From positions 7,806-12,969 of the forward strand of contig MGSR01000054.1 in assembly GCA_001798565.1 (NCBI GenBank): DNA of 5,164 nucleotides, read 5' to 3'. This DNA comes from Deltaproteobacteria bacterium RIFCSPLOWO2_12_FULL_60_16 (lineage in GTDB: Bacteria > Desulfobacterota > Binatia > UBA9968). Under the pieces are notes generated by a model. The model did no database searches. It saw nothing but the letters and a program-made list of their open reading frames with translations, and was not told where the DNA came from. Shown here in pieces: positions 1 through 5,164 of the stretch; within the stretch, counting starts at the first letter, position 1, and every line of letters starts with the position of its first letter. Both the position numbers and the translations under genes were made by a program.

Positions 1-33
1 CTTTTTGTGAGGACTATTAGCTTAGAGGCGTGA
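1..33 (+). CDS. Possible C-terminal end of an upstream gene (partial)
   Basis: Frame 1 is open from the window edge and ends in TGA at 31-33, reading LFVRTISLEA then stop. The stop overlaps the GTG start of glnE in a GTGA four-base overlap, an arrangement typical of translationally coupled genes in one operon. An alternative frame ends in TAG at 18-20 and cannot be excluded. Ten residues are too few to identify a family, so no function is proposed. The overlap geometry is the only support. Confidence 0.35.
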   Translation, partial: LFVRTISLEA

Positions 34-3000
34 GTGAGCCGCGTAAACTCTTATCCCCTCCAGTGCGGCGAAAAGTCGAGCGGCTGATCAAGAATAGCCC
101 CTCTCCCGCGCTCGCCCGCGCGAATCTCACCCGGCTGATCGAAAGCGGGAGCGCAAAGTCTTTCAATAAAATTCCCGCGAGCGATCTTCCCTCTCTCTTC
201 CGGCTTCTCGGCGGCAGCGCATATCTGAGCGATGTCCTGATCCGGCAGGGCCGGGATTGGCCCGACCTTTTCCTGCGACAGATTGCGACAGAACAGAAAA
301 CGGCCTCGGACCATCTGGCCGAGCTGTCGCCGGCGGTCGCCGAGGCGGCATCCTCGGACGATCTGGCCCGCGTGCTGCGCCGGCACAAGCAAAGAGAGTA
401 CCTGCGCATCGGCGCGAGAGACCTGTCTCCTGCCGTAGGCGTCGAGAAAACGACAAGAGAGCTCAGCGCCCTGGCCGAGGCCACCCTGGAGGCGGCGTAC
501 CGATTCTGCCGGTCGGAGGTGGAAAAAGATTTCGGGGCGCTCTCTCTTCCCGGCAGCGACAAACCAAACCGCTTTGTGATCCTGGGCATGGGCAAATTGG
601 GAGGTGACGAGCTCAATTTCAGCTCCGATGTGGACCTCATCTACCTTTACGAGGAAGACGAGGGCGAGAGCGCCGGAGGGGGCAAGGGAAAGGCAATCCC
701 GCGCCAATTCTTTCACGCGCTGGCGGAGAGGATCACCCGCGTGGTCGGAGATGTCACGGAGGACGGCTTCGTCTTTCGCATCGACCTCAGGCTCAGGCCC
801 CTGGGGCGCAACGGCCCCCTGGTCCAATCCCTTGGCTCCGCCCTGCTCTACTACGAATCCTGGGGCCAGTGCTGGGAGAGGTCCGCCCTGATCAAGGCCA
901 GAGCGGTGGCCGGGGCCGCAGAGCTGGGCGCTCAGTTCCTCGACGATCTCCAGCCGTTCGTCTACCGCCGCTACCTCGACTTTACGACGATCGAGGAGCT
1001 AAGGCACATGAAGATGCGCATCCAGCGCGAGCTCCTCGGCCCGCAAAACGAAAAGAGCAACATCAAGCTGGGATACGGCGGCATCCGCGAGATCGAATTT
1101 TTTGCCCAGGCGCTGCAGCTCCTGAACGGCGGCGCCGAGCCCCGCGTGCGCCAGCAGAACACCTTGCGCACCCTGGAGCTGCTCGCCGGCCACGGCTTCA
1201 TCTCCCCGCGGGAGAAGGCGAAGCTCAGCGACGCCTACCGCTTTCTGCGCGATGTCGAGCACAAGATTCAAATGGTTCAGGAGGCCCACGTCCATTCCAT
1301 CCCCGAAGACGAGGCGGGCCGGCGGGCGCTCGCCCGCCGGCTCGGTTACGAAGCGCGGGGCAGGCGAAGCGAGTGGCAGCTCTTTCGCCGCGATCTGCTG
1401 AGCCGGACCGCCTCCGTGCGCCGCGCCTTCGACAGGCTTTTTTACGGCGCGCAAAAAGAGCTGCGCTCCCGCAGCGGCCCGGGCCTGAGCGAGATCTGGA
1501 ACGACCTGGATCAAGAAGCGCTGTTGCTCCCCGAACTGGCAAGGCTCGGTTTTGCCGACCCGCAGCGGGCCTACGGGAATCTCCTCGAGATGCGCGACGG
1601 GGCCGCCTATTCTCCGCCGAGCCCGAGGAGAATAGCGGTGATGCGCACGCTGGGTCCGGCCCTGATCGCGGAGATCGCCAAGTCCGGGGCGCCGGACCGG
1701 GCCCTGGCCAACTTCGCCGAGTTCAGCCATCGCGTGGGCGCCCGCACCGGATTTCTCTCCCTGCTCGCGGAGAATCCCAAAACCACGCGCTTGCTGGTGA
1801 GCCTGTTCGCCAACAGCCAGTTCTTGACGGACCTCTTCCTCAAACGGCCCGAGTTGCTCGACAGTCTTATCCGTGTGGATCTCACCCAGCTGCGCAAGAC
1901 CCGGGGCGAGATGGGCCGCAGGCTCCTGGCCGCCTTTGCCGACACGGCGGAGCTGGAAGGCAGGCTCAACGCCATCCGCCGCTACAAGGCCGAGGAGTTC
2001 ATTCGGATCGCGCTTCATGATCTGGGCGGGTCGCTGGAGCTGGGCGATGTCATCGTGCAACTATCGGAGCTCGCCGGCGCCTGCGTGGAGGCGGCGCTGG
2101 CCCTTTCTCTGGAAGAGATAGAGAAGTCCTTCGGCGCTCTCCCGGGCGGGAAGTTCACCGTCCTGGGAATGGGAAAACTGGGCGGGAAAGAGATCGACTA
2201 TAATTCGGACCTCGACCTTATATTTGTTTACGACGCGCCGGACGAGGCCCGCAGTGAGGGCGGGCAGGGGCTGGACCCCCACGATTATTACGTCAGGCTG
2301 GGGCAGAAGCTCGTGACTTTTCTCTCCGCGCCGACCGAAGAGGGAATCGCCTACAGGATCGACTTGAGGCTTCGCCCCTCCGGAAAGTTCGGCCCGGTCG
2401 TCTCCTCTTTAGCGGCGTTTCGCCACTACCACCAGACCAGCTCTGAGCTGTGGGAAAGGCAGGCGCTGATCAAGGCCCGTTTCGTGGCCGGGGAGCGCAG
2501 TCTCGGAACCGGCGTCGAACGGGTGGCCGGGGATTTCGCCTACGGGCGGGGTCTCACGCCGGACGGGGTGGGAGAGATCCATCATCTGCGCATGCGCATG
2601 GAGCGCGAGCTGGCCCAGGAAGACGCCTCGCGCTTCAACCTCAAAAAAGGCAAAGGAGGGATGGTCGACATCGAGTTTCTCACCCAGATGCTCCAGCTCT
2701 CGCACGGCTGGCGCCTGCCCGGCCTGAGAGAAAGGGGAACCCTGGAGGCATTGAAAGCCCTGAAAAAAGAAAAGATCATCAAAGCAAGCGAACACAGGCT
2801 CTTGTCGGAGGGCTATCTCTTCCTGCGCCGCCTCGACCACCGGCTGAGACTCCAGCGCGACCAGTCCATAGATACCGTGGAAAGGGAGCCGGGCGAGCTT
2901 CACGGAGTCGCCCGGGCGCTGGGTTACAAGGGAAATAAGAAGAAAAACCCCGGAGCGCTTCTGCTGCGCGATTACGAGGCCAGACGCGAGCGCATCCGCG

Positions 3001-3047
3001 CCTGCTACCAGCGGTTCTTTAAAATGAGCGCGGCCGAGGGAGAGTGA
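30..3047 (+). CDS. glnE: Bifunctional glutamine synthetase adenylyltransferase/adenylyl-removing enzyme GlnE
   Basis: GlnE is cytoplasmic. It adds AMP to a tyrosine of glutamine synthetase when nitrogen is plentiful and removes it by phosphorolysis when nitrogen is short, under control of PII and glutamine. The sequence shows the expected duplication of a nucleotidyltransferase lobe. The N-terminal (removing) lobe has GMGKLGGDELNFSSDVD at residues 186-202, with Asp200 and Asp202 as the metal-binding pair. It also has RIDLRLRP at 250-257 and GYGGIREIEF at 348-357. The C-terminal (transferase) lobe repeats these as GMGKLGGKEIDYNSDLD at 713-729 (Asp727, Asp729), RIDLRLRP at 776-783 and GKGGMVDIEF at 874-883. 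At 1005 residues it is slightly longer than the E. coli protein (about 946). Both catalytic signatures look intact. The start is GTG at 30: the upstream in-frame TAG at 18-20 leaves no earlier start, and the next GTG (63) has no Shine-Dalgarno. The ribosome site before 30 is also poor (AGAGG one base away), which fits coupling to an upstream gene. Confidence 0.97.
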   Translation: MSEPRKLLSPPVRRKVERLIKNSPSPALARANLTRLIESGSAKSFNKIPASDLPSLFRLLGGSAYLSDVLIRQGRDWPDLFLRQIATEQKTASDHLAELSPAVAEAASSDDLARVLRRHKQREYLRIGARDLSPAVGVEKTTRELSALAEATLEAAYRFCRSEVEKDFGALSLPGSDKPNRFVILGMGKLGGDELNFSSDVDLIYLYEEDEGESAGGGKGKAIPRQFFHALAERITRVVGDVTEDGFVFRIDLRLRPLGRNGPLVQSLGSALLYYESWGQCWERSALIKARAVAGAAELGAQFLDDLQPFVYRRYLDFTTIEELRHMKMRIQRELLGPQNEKSNIKLGYGGIREIEFFAQALQLLNGGAEPRVRQQNTLRTLELLAGHGFISPREKAKLSDAYRFLRDVEHKIQMVQEAHVHSIPEDEAGRRALARRLGYEARGRRSEWQLFRRDLLSRTASVRRAFDRLFYGAQKELRSRSGPGLSEIWNDLDQEALLLPELARLGFADPQRAYGNLLEMRDGAAYSPPSPRRIAVMRTLGPALIAEIAKSGAPDRALANFAEFSHRVGARTGFLSLLAENPKTTRLLVSLFANSQFLTDLFLKRPELLDSLIRVDLTQLRKTRGEMGRRLLAAFADTAELEGRLNAIRRYKAEEFIRIALHDLGGSLELGDVIVQLSELAGACVEAALALSLEEIEKSFGALPGGKFTVLGMGKLGGKEIDYNSDLDLIFVYDAPDEARSEGGQGLDPHDYYVRLGQKLVTFLSAPTEEGIAYRIDLRLRPSGKFGPVVSSLAAFRHYHQTSSELWERQALIKARFVAGERSLGTGVERVAGDFAYGRGLTPDGVGEIHHLRMRMERELAQEDASRFNLKKGKGGMVDIEFLTQMLQLSHGWRLPGLRERGTLEALKALKKEKIIKASEHRLLSEGYLFLRRLDHRLRLQRDQSIDTVEREPGELHGVARALGYKGNKKKNPGALLLRDYEARRERIRACYQRFFKMSAAEGE

Positions 3048-3077
3048 GGGCGGCCGGCCCCTGGCGGCGCGGAGTAA
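3048..3077. other. Convergent intergenic gap
   Basis: Thirty bases separate the glnE stop from the stop of the convergent activator gene. The gap is GC-rich and contains GGGCGGCCGGCCC at 3048-3060, which could form only a four-pair stem. It has no T-run on either strand, so there is no recognisable intrinsic terminator for either gene. The two transcripts may read into each other or end by another mechanism. Confidence 0.6.
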
Positions 3078-4022
3078 TCAGGAGATGCCGAACTCCTCTA
3101 TCTTCCGGTAGAGGGAAGAGAGGCTGATATCGAGCAGCCGGGACGCCTCCTTGCGGTCCTGACTGACCTGCTCCAGCACGCGCTCGATATGCTGCTTCTC
3201 GAACTGCTTCAGGGCCTCCTTGAGGTTGGGCGTGTAGGCGTGCACCGCCTCCTTGCCGCCGAGCAGAGAGCGCGGCAGATCCTCGAGCCTGATCCAGTCG
3301 CCGTCGGCCAGGATCATCGTGTGCTCGATCACGTTATCGAGCTCCCGGACATTGCCCTTCCACGGCAGCGACATCAACGCCTGGATGACGGCCGGCTCCG
3401 CGCCCTTGAAATGCCTCTTGAGCTCCGGGTTGTGCTTCTCGATCAGGTGCTCGACCAGCAATGGAATGTCCTCGGGCCGCTCGCGCAAGGGCGGGATATG
3501 GATCTCCATCACGTTCAACCGGAAATAGAGATCGTCCCGAAATCTCCCCTGCTCCACCTCTTTCTGCAGCTCCCGATTGGTCGCCGCCAATACCCTCACA
3601 TCCACCTTCCTCGGCGTGGTGCTTCCGATCGACAATATCTCCCTGGCCTCGAGCACGCGCAGAAGCTTCACCTGCAAGTGCTGCGGTATCTCCCCGATCT
3701 CGTCCAAAAAAATCGTCCCGCCGCGCGCCCGCTCGAACAGGCCCTCTTGATTCGCAAACGCCCCGGTAAACGAGCCTTTCATGTGACCGAACAACAGACT
3801 CTCCAGCAGGGTCTCAGGCAGCGCGCCGCAGTTCACCGGCAGGAAATACTTGTCCCGGCGGTCGCTCTGAGCATGGATCGCGTGGGCTACCAGCTCCTTG
3901 CCGCTGCCGCTCTCCCCGGTAATCAGCACGGTGGACTGCGTCGGCGCCACCTTCATCGCCATCTCGAGCACGGCCCTGAGCGCCCGGCTTTTACCTATGA
4001 TGTCGCTCATGTCATGGTTCAT
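3078..4022 (-). CDS. Sigma-54 enhancer-binding protein, PspF-like (AAA+ plus Fis HTH, no sensor domain)
   Basis: This is a transcription activator that remodels sigma-54 RNA polymerase using ATP. The AAA+ domain begins almost at residue 1. Walker A is GESGSGKE at 36-43 (Lys42), and the switch asparagine is Asn64. The sigma-54-contacting L1 loop is GSFTGA at 83-88, a serine variant of GAFTGA. Walker B is TIFLDEIGE at 103-111 (Asp107, Glu108), and the likely arginine fingers are Arg162 and Arg168 in FRDDLYFRL. The sensor II region is PWKGNVREL at 220-228. A Fis-type helix-turn-helix occupies about 290-312. These positions coincide with those known for E. coli PspF, which also lacks a regulatory domain. 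At 314 residues there is no room for a receiver, GAF or PAS domain, so control must come in trans or from the preceding gene. No good Shine-Dalgarno precedes ATG 4022; a second ATG lies at 4010. The upstream ferritin-like frame is in register, separated by TAG plus 20 codons. Activator identity is firm. The target is inferred to be the divergent sigma-54 promoter. Confidence 0.95.
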   Translation of the reverse strand: MNHDMSDIIGKSRALRAVLEMAMKVAPTQSTVLITGESGSGKELVAHAIHAQSDRRDKYFLPVNCGALPETLLESLLFGHMKGSFTGAFANQEGLFERARGGTIFLDEIGEIPQHLQVKLLRVLEAREILSIGSTTPRKVDVRVLAATNRELQKEVEQGRFRDDLYFRLNVMEIHIPPLRERPEDIPLLVEHLIEKHNPELKRHFKGAEPAVIQALMSLPWKGNVRELDNVIEHTMILADGDWIRLEDLPRSLLGGKEAVHAYTPNLKEALKQFEKQHIERVLEQVSQDRKEASRLLDISLSSLYRKIEEFGIS

Positions 4023-4082
4023 ATTGGCCCGCTGATGAACTGATCTCGCGGATCTTGCTTCAACTTTTTCAGGAAGGCGAGC
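4023..4082 (-). other. 60-base spacer between ferritin-like gene and activator
   Basis: The spacer contains no promoter-like hexamer pair and no clear Shine-Dalgarno, only a weak CGGG about six bases before the ATG. The activator is therefore probably co-transcribed with the ferritin-like gene. In the frame shared by both genes the spacer is open (20 codons after TAG). In the next frame it reads FLKKLKQDPRDQFISGPI and ends in TGA, overlapping the activator ATG as ATGA. Confidence 0.5.
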
Positions 4083-4580
4083 CTAAAGCTGCTGGGCCGC
4101 CCGCAACAGTTCGGGGTCTTTGCAGAACCGCTGCAGCGCCGCCTTGAGCTTCTGCCTCTGCACGCTGGCCGGCACTCCCAGATTCTCCATCGTCGTGGCT
4201 ATCTTCGGACCCCCCAACGACAAAAGCTTGCTGTAGATCGCGTCGATCTCCGAGGTCTCTATCTCCAACGCTATCCGGAAGGCCTCCTCCACCCCTAGCG
4301 TCGGCGTCCCTTTGTTGAGATAACCGGTGAGATGCTTGCTAAATTCCTCCGCCTTCTCCCGGCCGATGCTGGGATCCGGCTTCTCGTCCGAATAGCCCCG
4401 GATCATCTCGCGGCAGGCGAGCAGTATCGCCCCGTGCTGCTCCTCCTCGACCGCCATCTCCCACCAAAAATCTCTCAGGGAAGACTCATGCATAAAAAGG
4501 TGGGAAAAGCGAAAATAGATCTTGGAGACCAGCCGCTCGATCTCGGCAAAGCCCGCCAGGGGATCAAAAGTCACATCCAT
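4083..4580 (-). CDS. Ferritin-like (rubrerythrin-type) four-helix protein
   Basis: The 165-residue soluble protein has no signal peptide or membrane segment. It resembles the ferritin-like/rubrerythrin superfamily, whose members bind a diiron centre in a four-helix bundle and react with oxygen or peroxide or store iron. Helix A is about 11-30 (AEIERLVSKIYFRF, candidate ligand Glu15). Helix B, 35-60, carries EEEQHG with the Glu46-x-x-His49 signature. Helix C, about 96-121, carries Glu108 and Glu111. The fourth helix (about 126-150) shows no second ExxH, so the metal site may be incomplete. There is no C-terminal rubredoxin domain. ATG 4580 is chosen because AAGGGG lies seven bases upstream and a promoter just beyond that. 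A longer frame reaching 4772 would run through AT-rich promoter DNA. The gene heads a probable two-gene operon with the sigma-54 activator, which suggests a sensory or regulatory role rather than bulk iron storage. That role is inference. Confidence 0.75.
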   Translation of the reverse strand: MDVTFDPLAGFAEIERLVSKIYFRFSHLFMHESSLRDFWWEMAVEEEQHGAILLACREMIRGYSDEKPDPSIGREKAEEFSKHLTGYLNKGTPTLGVEEAFRIALEIETSEIDAIYSKLLSLGGPKIATTMENLGVPASVQRQKLKAALQRFCKDPELLRAAQQL

Positions 4581-4587
4581 TTTTAGA

Positions 4588-4593
4588 CCCCTT
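4588..4593 (-). promoter_or_regulatory. Shine-Dalgarno of the ferritin-like gene
   Basis: AAGGGG on the minus strand, seven bases before ATG 4580. It decides the start codon against the upstream in-frame ATG at 4772, which has no such site in a suitable place. Confidence 0.7.
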
Positions 4594-4605
4594 ACCGGAT
4601 GACTT

Positions 4606-4634
4606 CTTATATCCTCTGCATAGTTACTTTGCAA
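4606..4634 (-). promoter_or_regulatory. Sigma-70-type promoter for the ferritin-like/activator operon
   Basis: On the minus strand, a -35 box TTGCAA (4634-4629) is followed by exactly 17 bases and a -10 box TATAAG (4611-4606, five of six consensus bases). The predicted start near 4599 leaves a short leader of about 19 bases holding the AAGGGG ribosome site. This suggests basal housekeeping transcription of the regulatory pair. It is read from sequence alone. Confidence 0.55.
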
Positions 4635-4656
4635 GTTGAACCATAAGCCGTCTCTG

Positions 4657-4674
4657 ATTCCTGAAAATAGGAAT
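4657..4674. promoter_or_regulatory. Inverted repeat, candidate activator-binding site
   Basis: ATTCCT GAAAAT AGGAAT is a perfect six-base inverted repeat around a six-base spacer. Its centre is about 106 bases upstream of the predicted sigma-54 start and about 66 bases upstream of the predicted divergent sigma-70 start. An 18-base dyad is a typical size for a Fis-type helix-turn-helix dimer, and the distance is usual for an enhancer site. Binding by the adjacent activator is inference. Only one clear copy is seen, whereas enhancers often have two. Confidence 0.45.
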
Positions 4675-4696
4675 GGCCCAACCCTTTTTCTTAAAT

Positions 4697-4709
4697 TTAG
4701 CTTTGCTAA
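4697..4709. repeat. Short inverted repeat TTAGC-TTT-GCTAA
   Basis: Perfect five-base arms around a three-base spacer, lying between the larger dyad and the sigma-54 promoter, about 69 bases upstream of its predicted start. It overlaps the AT-rich palindrome TAAATTTA (4692-4699). It could be a second protein site or a bend region, or it could be chance in AT-rich DNA. Confidence 0.25.
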
Positions 4710-4736
4710 TGGCATATTTGGGAGCATCAGGCAGGG

Positions 4737-4746
4737 ACCGGCCGGT
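4737..4746. repeat. Palindrome ACCGGCCGGT abutting the -24 element
   Basis: A perfect ten-base palindrome whose last T is the first base of the sigma-54 TGG element. Protein bound here would occlude or contact the promoter, so it may be an operator. GC-rich palindromes of this size also arise by chance. Confidence 0.25.
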
Positions 4747-4760
4747 GGCATAGAAATTGC
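4746..4760 (+). promoter_or_regulatory. Sigma-54 (-24/-12) promoter for the UbiD-family gene
   Basis: TGGCAT AGAAA TTGC matches the sigma-54 pattern TGGCAC-N5-TTGC, with the invariant GG (4747-4748) and GC (4759-4760) separated by exactly ten bases. The single change in the -24 box is C to T; the base after TTGC is G rather than A/T. Transcription is predicted to start at about 4771-4772. This gives a leader of about 16 bases that carries AGGAGG and ends at ATG 4788. The promoter lies directly divergent from a gene for a sigma-54 activator, which strengthens the call. Confidence 0.75.
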
Positions 4761-4777
4761 GGTTTCAACCACTCTCC

Positions 4778-4783
4778 AGGAGG
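4778..4783 (+). promoter_or_regulatory. Strong Shine-Dalgarno of the UbiD-family gene
   Basis: AGGAGG lies four bases before ATG 4788, a near-ideal ribosome site. It fixes the start of the decarboxylase gene. Confidence 0.85.
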
Positions 4784-4787
4784 TATC

Positions 4788-5164
4788 ATGCCCTACGCTG
4801 ATTTACGCGCTTTCCTCCACCGGCTGGAAGCCTGTGGAAAACTGCGCCGGATCTCCAAGCCGGTAGACAAGGATTGGGAGATTGCCGCGGTATCCAAGGT
4901 CGCCTTTGAAAGGATCCCCGAGCCCCAGCGGGCGGCGCTCATGTTCGAGCGCGTTCAGGGTTTCGATATCCCGGTGGTGACAGGCGCGCTCGGCTCCTCG
5001 CGCTCGATCTACTGCCTCGTCCTCGACTGCGACGTGGGTGACGTGCAGAGAAAATGGGCTGACGCCGAGCTTCGCCCTCTTACCCCGAAGCTGGTCTCCG
5101 AAGGGCCCGCGCAGGAAAACGTCTGGCAGGGCGACAAGGTCGACATCACGCGCTTGCCGATTCC
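4788..5164 (+). CDS. UbiD-family decarboxylase (N-terminal part, runs off the window)
   Basis: UbiD-family enzymes use prenylated FMN, supplied by a UbiX partner, to decarboxylate or carboxylate aromatic and unsaturated acids. They act in ubiquinone synthesis or aromatic-compound metabolism. The 125 visible residues start MPYADLRAFLHRLEACGKLRRI and continue with PVDKDWEIAAVSK (about 26-38), ALMFERVQGFDIPVVTGALG (about 50-69) and a segment ending GPAQENVWQGDKVDITRLPI. The order and spacing match the N-terminal domain of UbiD proteins. The catalytic and prFMN/metal-binding residues of the family lie further downstream and are outside the window, so activity and substrate cannot be judged. Control by an inducible sigma-54 promoter argues for a catabolic or specialised decarboxylase rather than a constitutive ubiquinone enzyme; this is inference. 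No ubiX is visible here. Confidence 0.88.
   Translation, partial: MPYADLRAFLHRLEACGKLRRISKPVDKDWEIAAVSKVAFERIPEPQRAALMFERVQGFDIPVVTGALGSSRSIYCLVLDCDVGDVQRKWADAELRPLTPKLVSEGPAQENVWQGDKVDITRLPI

Noticed and set aside
869..2020. 383-codon open frame on the plus strand in another glnE frame
   Set aside because: The translation is rich in Arg, Pro, Ala and Gly, typical of a high-GC shadow frame, and it overlaps the well-supported glnE.
999..2060. 353-codon open frame on the minus strand opposite glnE
   Set aside because: It lies entirely within glnE, whose frame carries clear family motifs. The translation is low-complexity and shows no family signature. Long antisense frames are expected in high-GC genes.
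3048..3060. GC-rich inverted repeat as a terminator between glnE and the activator
   Set aside because: The stem is only four pairs and has no T-run on either side.
3189..4043. 284-codon plus-strand frame opposite the activator
   Set aside because: It is antisense to a protein with a complete AAA+ motif set and has no recognisable domain or ribosome site.
4631..4643. Possible sigma-54 promoter TGGTTCAACTTGC on the minus strand
   Set aside because: GG and GC are only eight bases apart instead of the required ten. The overlapping sigma-70 hexamers with 17-base spacing are a better explanation.
4581..4772. 64-residue N-terminal extension of the ferritin-like protein
   Set aside because: It would run through 40% GC DNA containing the promoter elements and Shine-Dalgarno, and its residues do not resemble a ferritin-like helix or a signal peptide. 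ATG 4580 is better supported.

Overview
The window is high-GC bacterial DNA, apart from one stretch of about 40% GC at 4581-4730. It carries four recognisable genes and probably the last codons of a fifth. A two-lobed GlnE of 1005 residues next to a sigma-54 activator and a UbiD-family decarboxylase suggests a Gram-negative, proteobacterium-like organism. Former Deltaproteobacteria (Desulfobacterota) or a related lineage such as Rokubacteria, NC10 or Tectomicrobia would fit. This placement is inference from gene content and style; there is no rRNA or other marker.

Layout. Positions 30-3047 (+) encode glnE, the bifunctional adenylyltransferase/adenylyl-removing enzyme that controls glutamine synthetase. 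Its GTG start overlaps the TGA of a probable upstream reading frame (1-33). A 30-base gap separates it from a convergent minus-strand pair read from right to left: a ferritin-like (rubrerythrin-type) protein (4580 to 4083), then a sigma-54 enhancer-binding protein (4022 to 3078). The activator has only an AAA+ domain and a Fis-type helix-turn-helix, as in PspF. On the other side of a 207-base AT-rich intergenic region, a UbiD-family decarboxylase begins at 4788 (+) and runs off the window.

The intergenic region is the most interesting part. Facing the decarboxylase is a -24/-12 sigma-54 promoter with exact GG-N10-GC spacing (4746-4760), followed by a strong Shine-Dalgarno. Facing the ferritin-like gene is a sigma-70-type promoter with 17-base spacing (4606-4634), followed by its own Shine-Dalgarno. 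Between them lies an 18-base inverted repeat (ATTCCT-N6-AGGAAT), about 106 bases upstream of the predicted sigma-54 start site, where an activator would be expected to bind.

Working model (inference): the ferritin-like protein and the activator form a locally encoded switch, in which the diiron-type protein, in trans or conceivably fused, gates a sensorless PspF-type activator. That activator then turns on the divergent decarboxylase operon through sigma-54. The two minus-strand frames are in register and separated by a single TAG plus 20 codons, so the fusion question is worth checking. glnE is probably just a neighbour.
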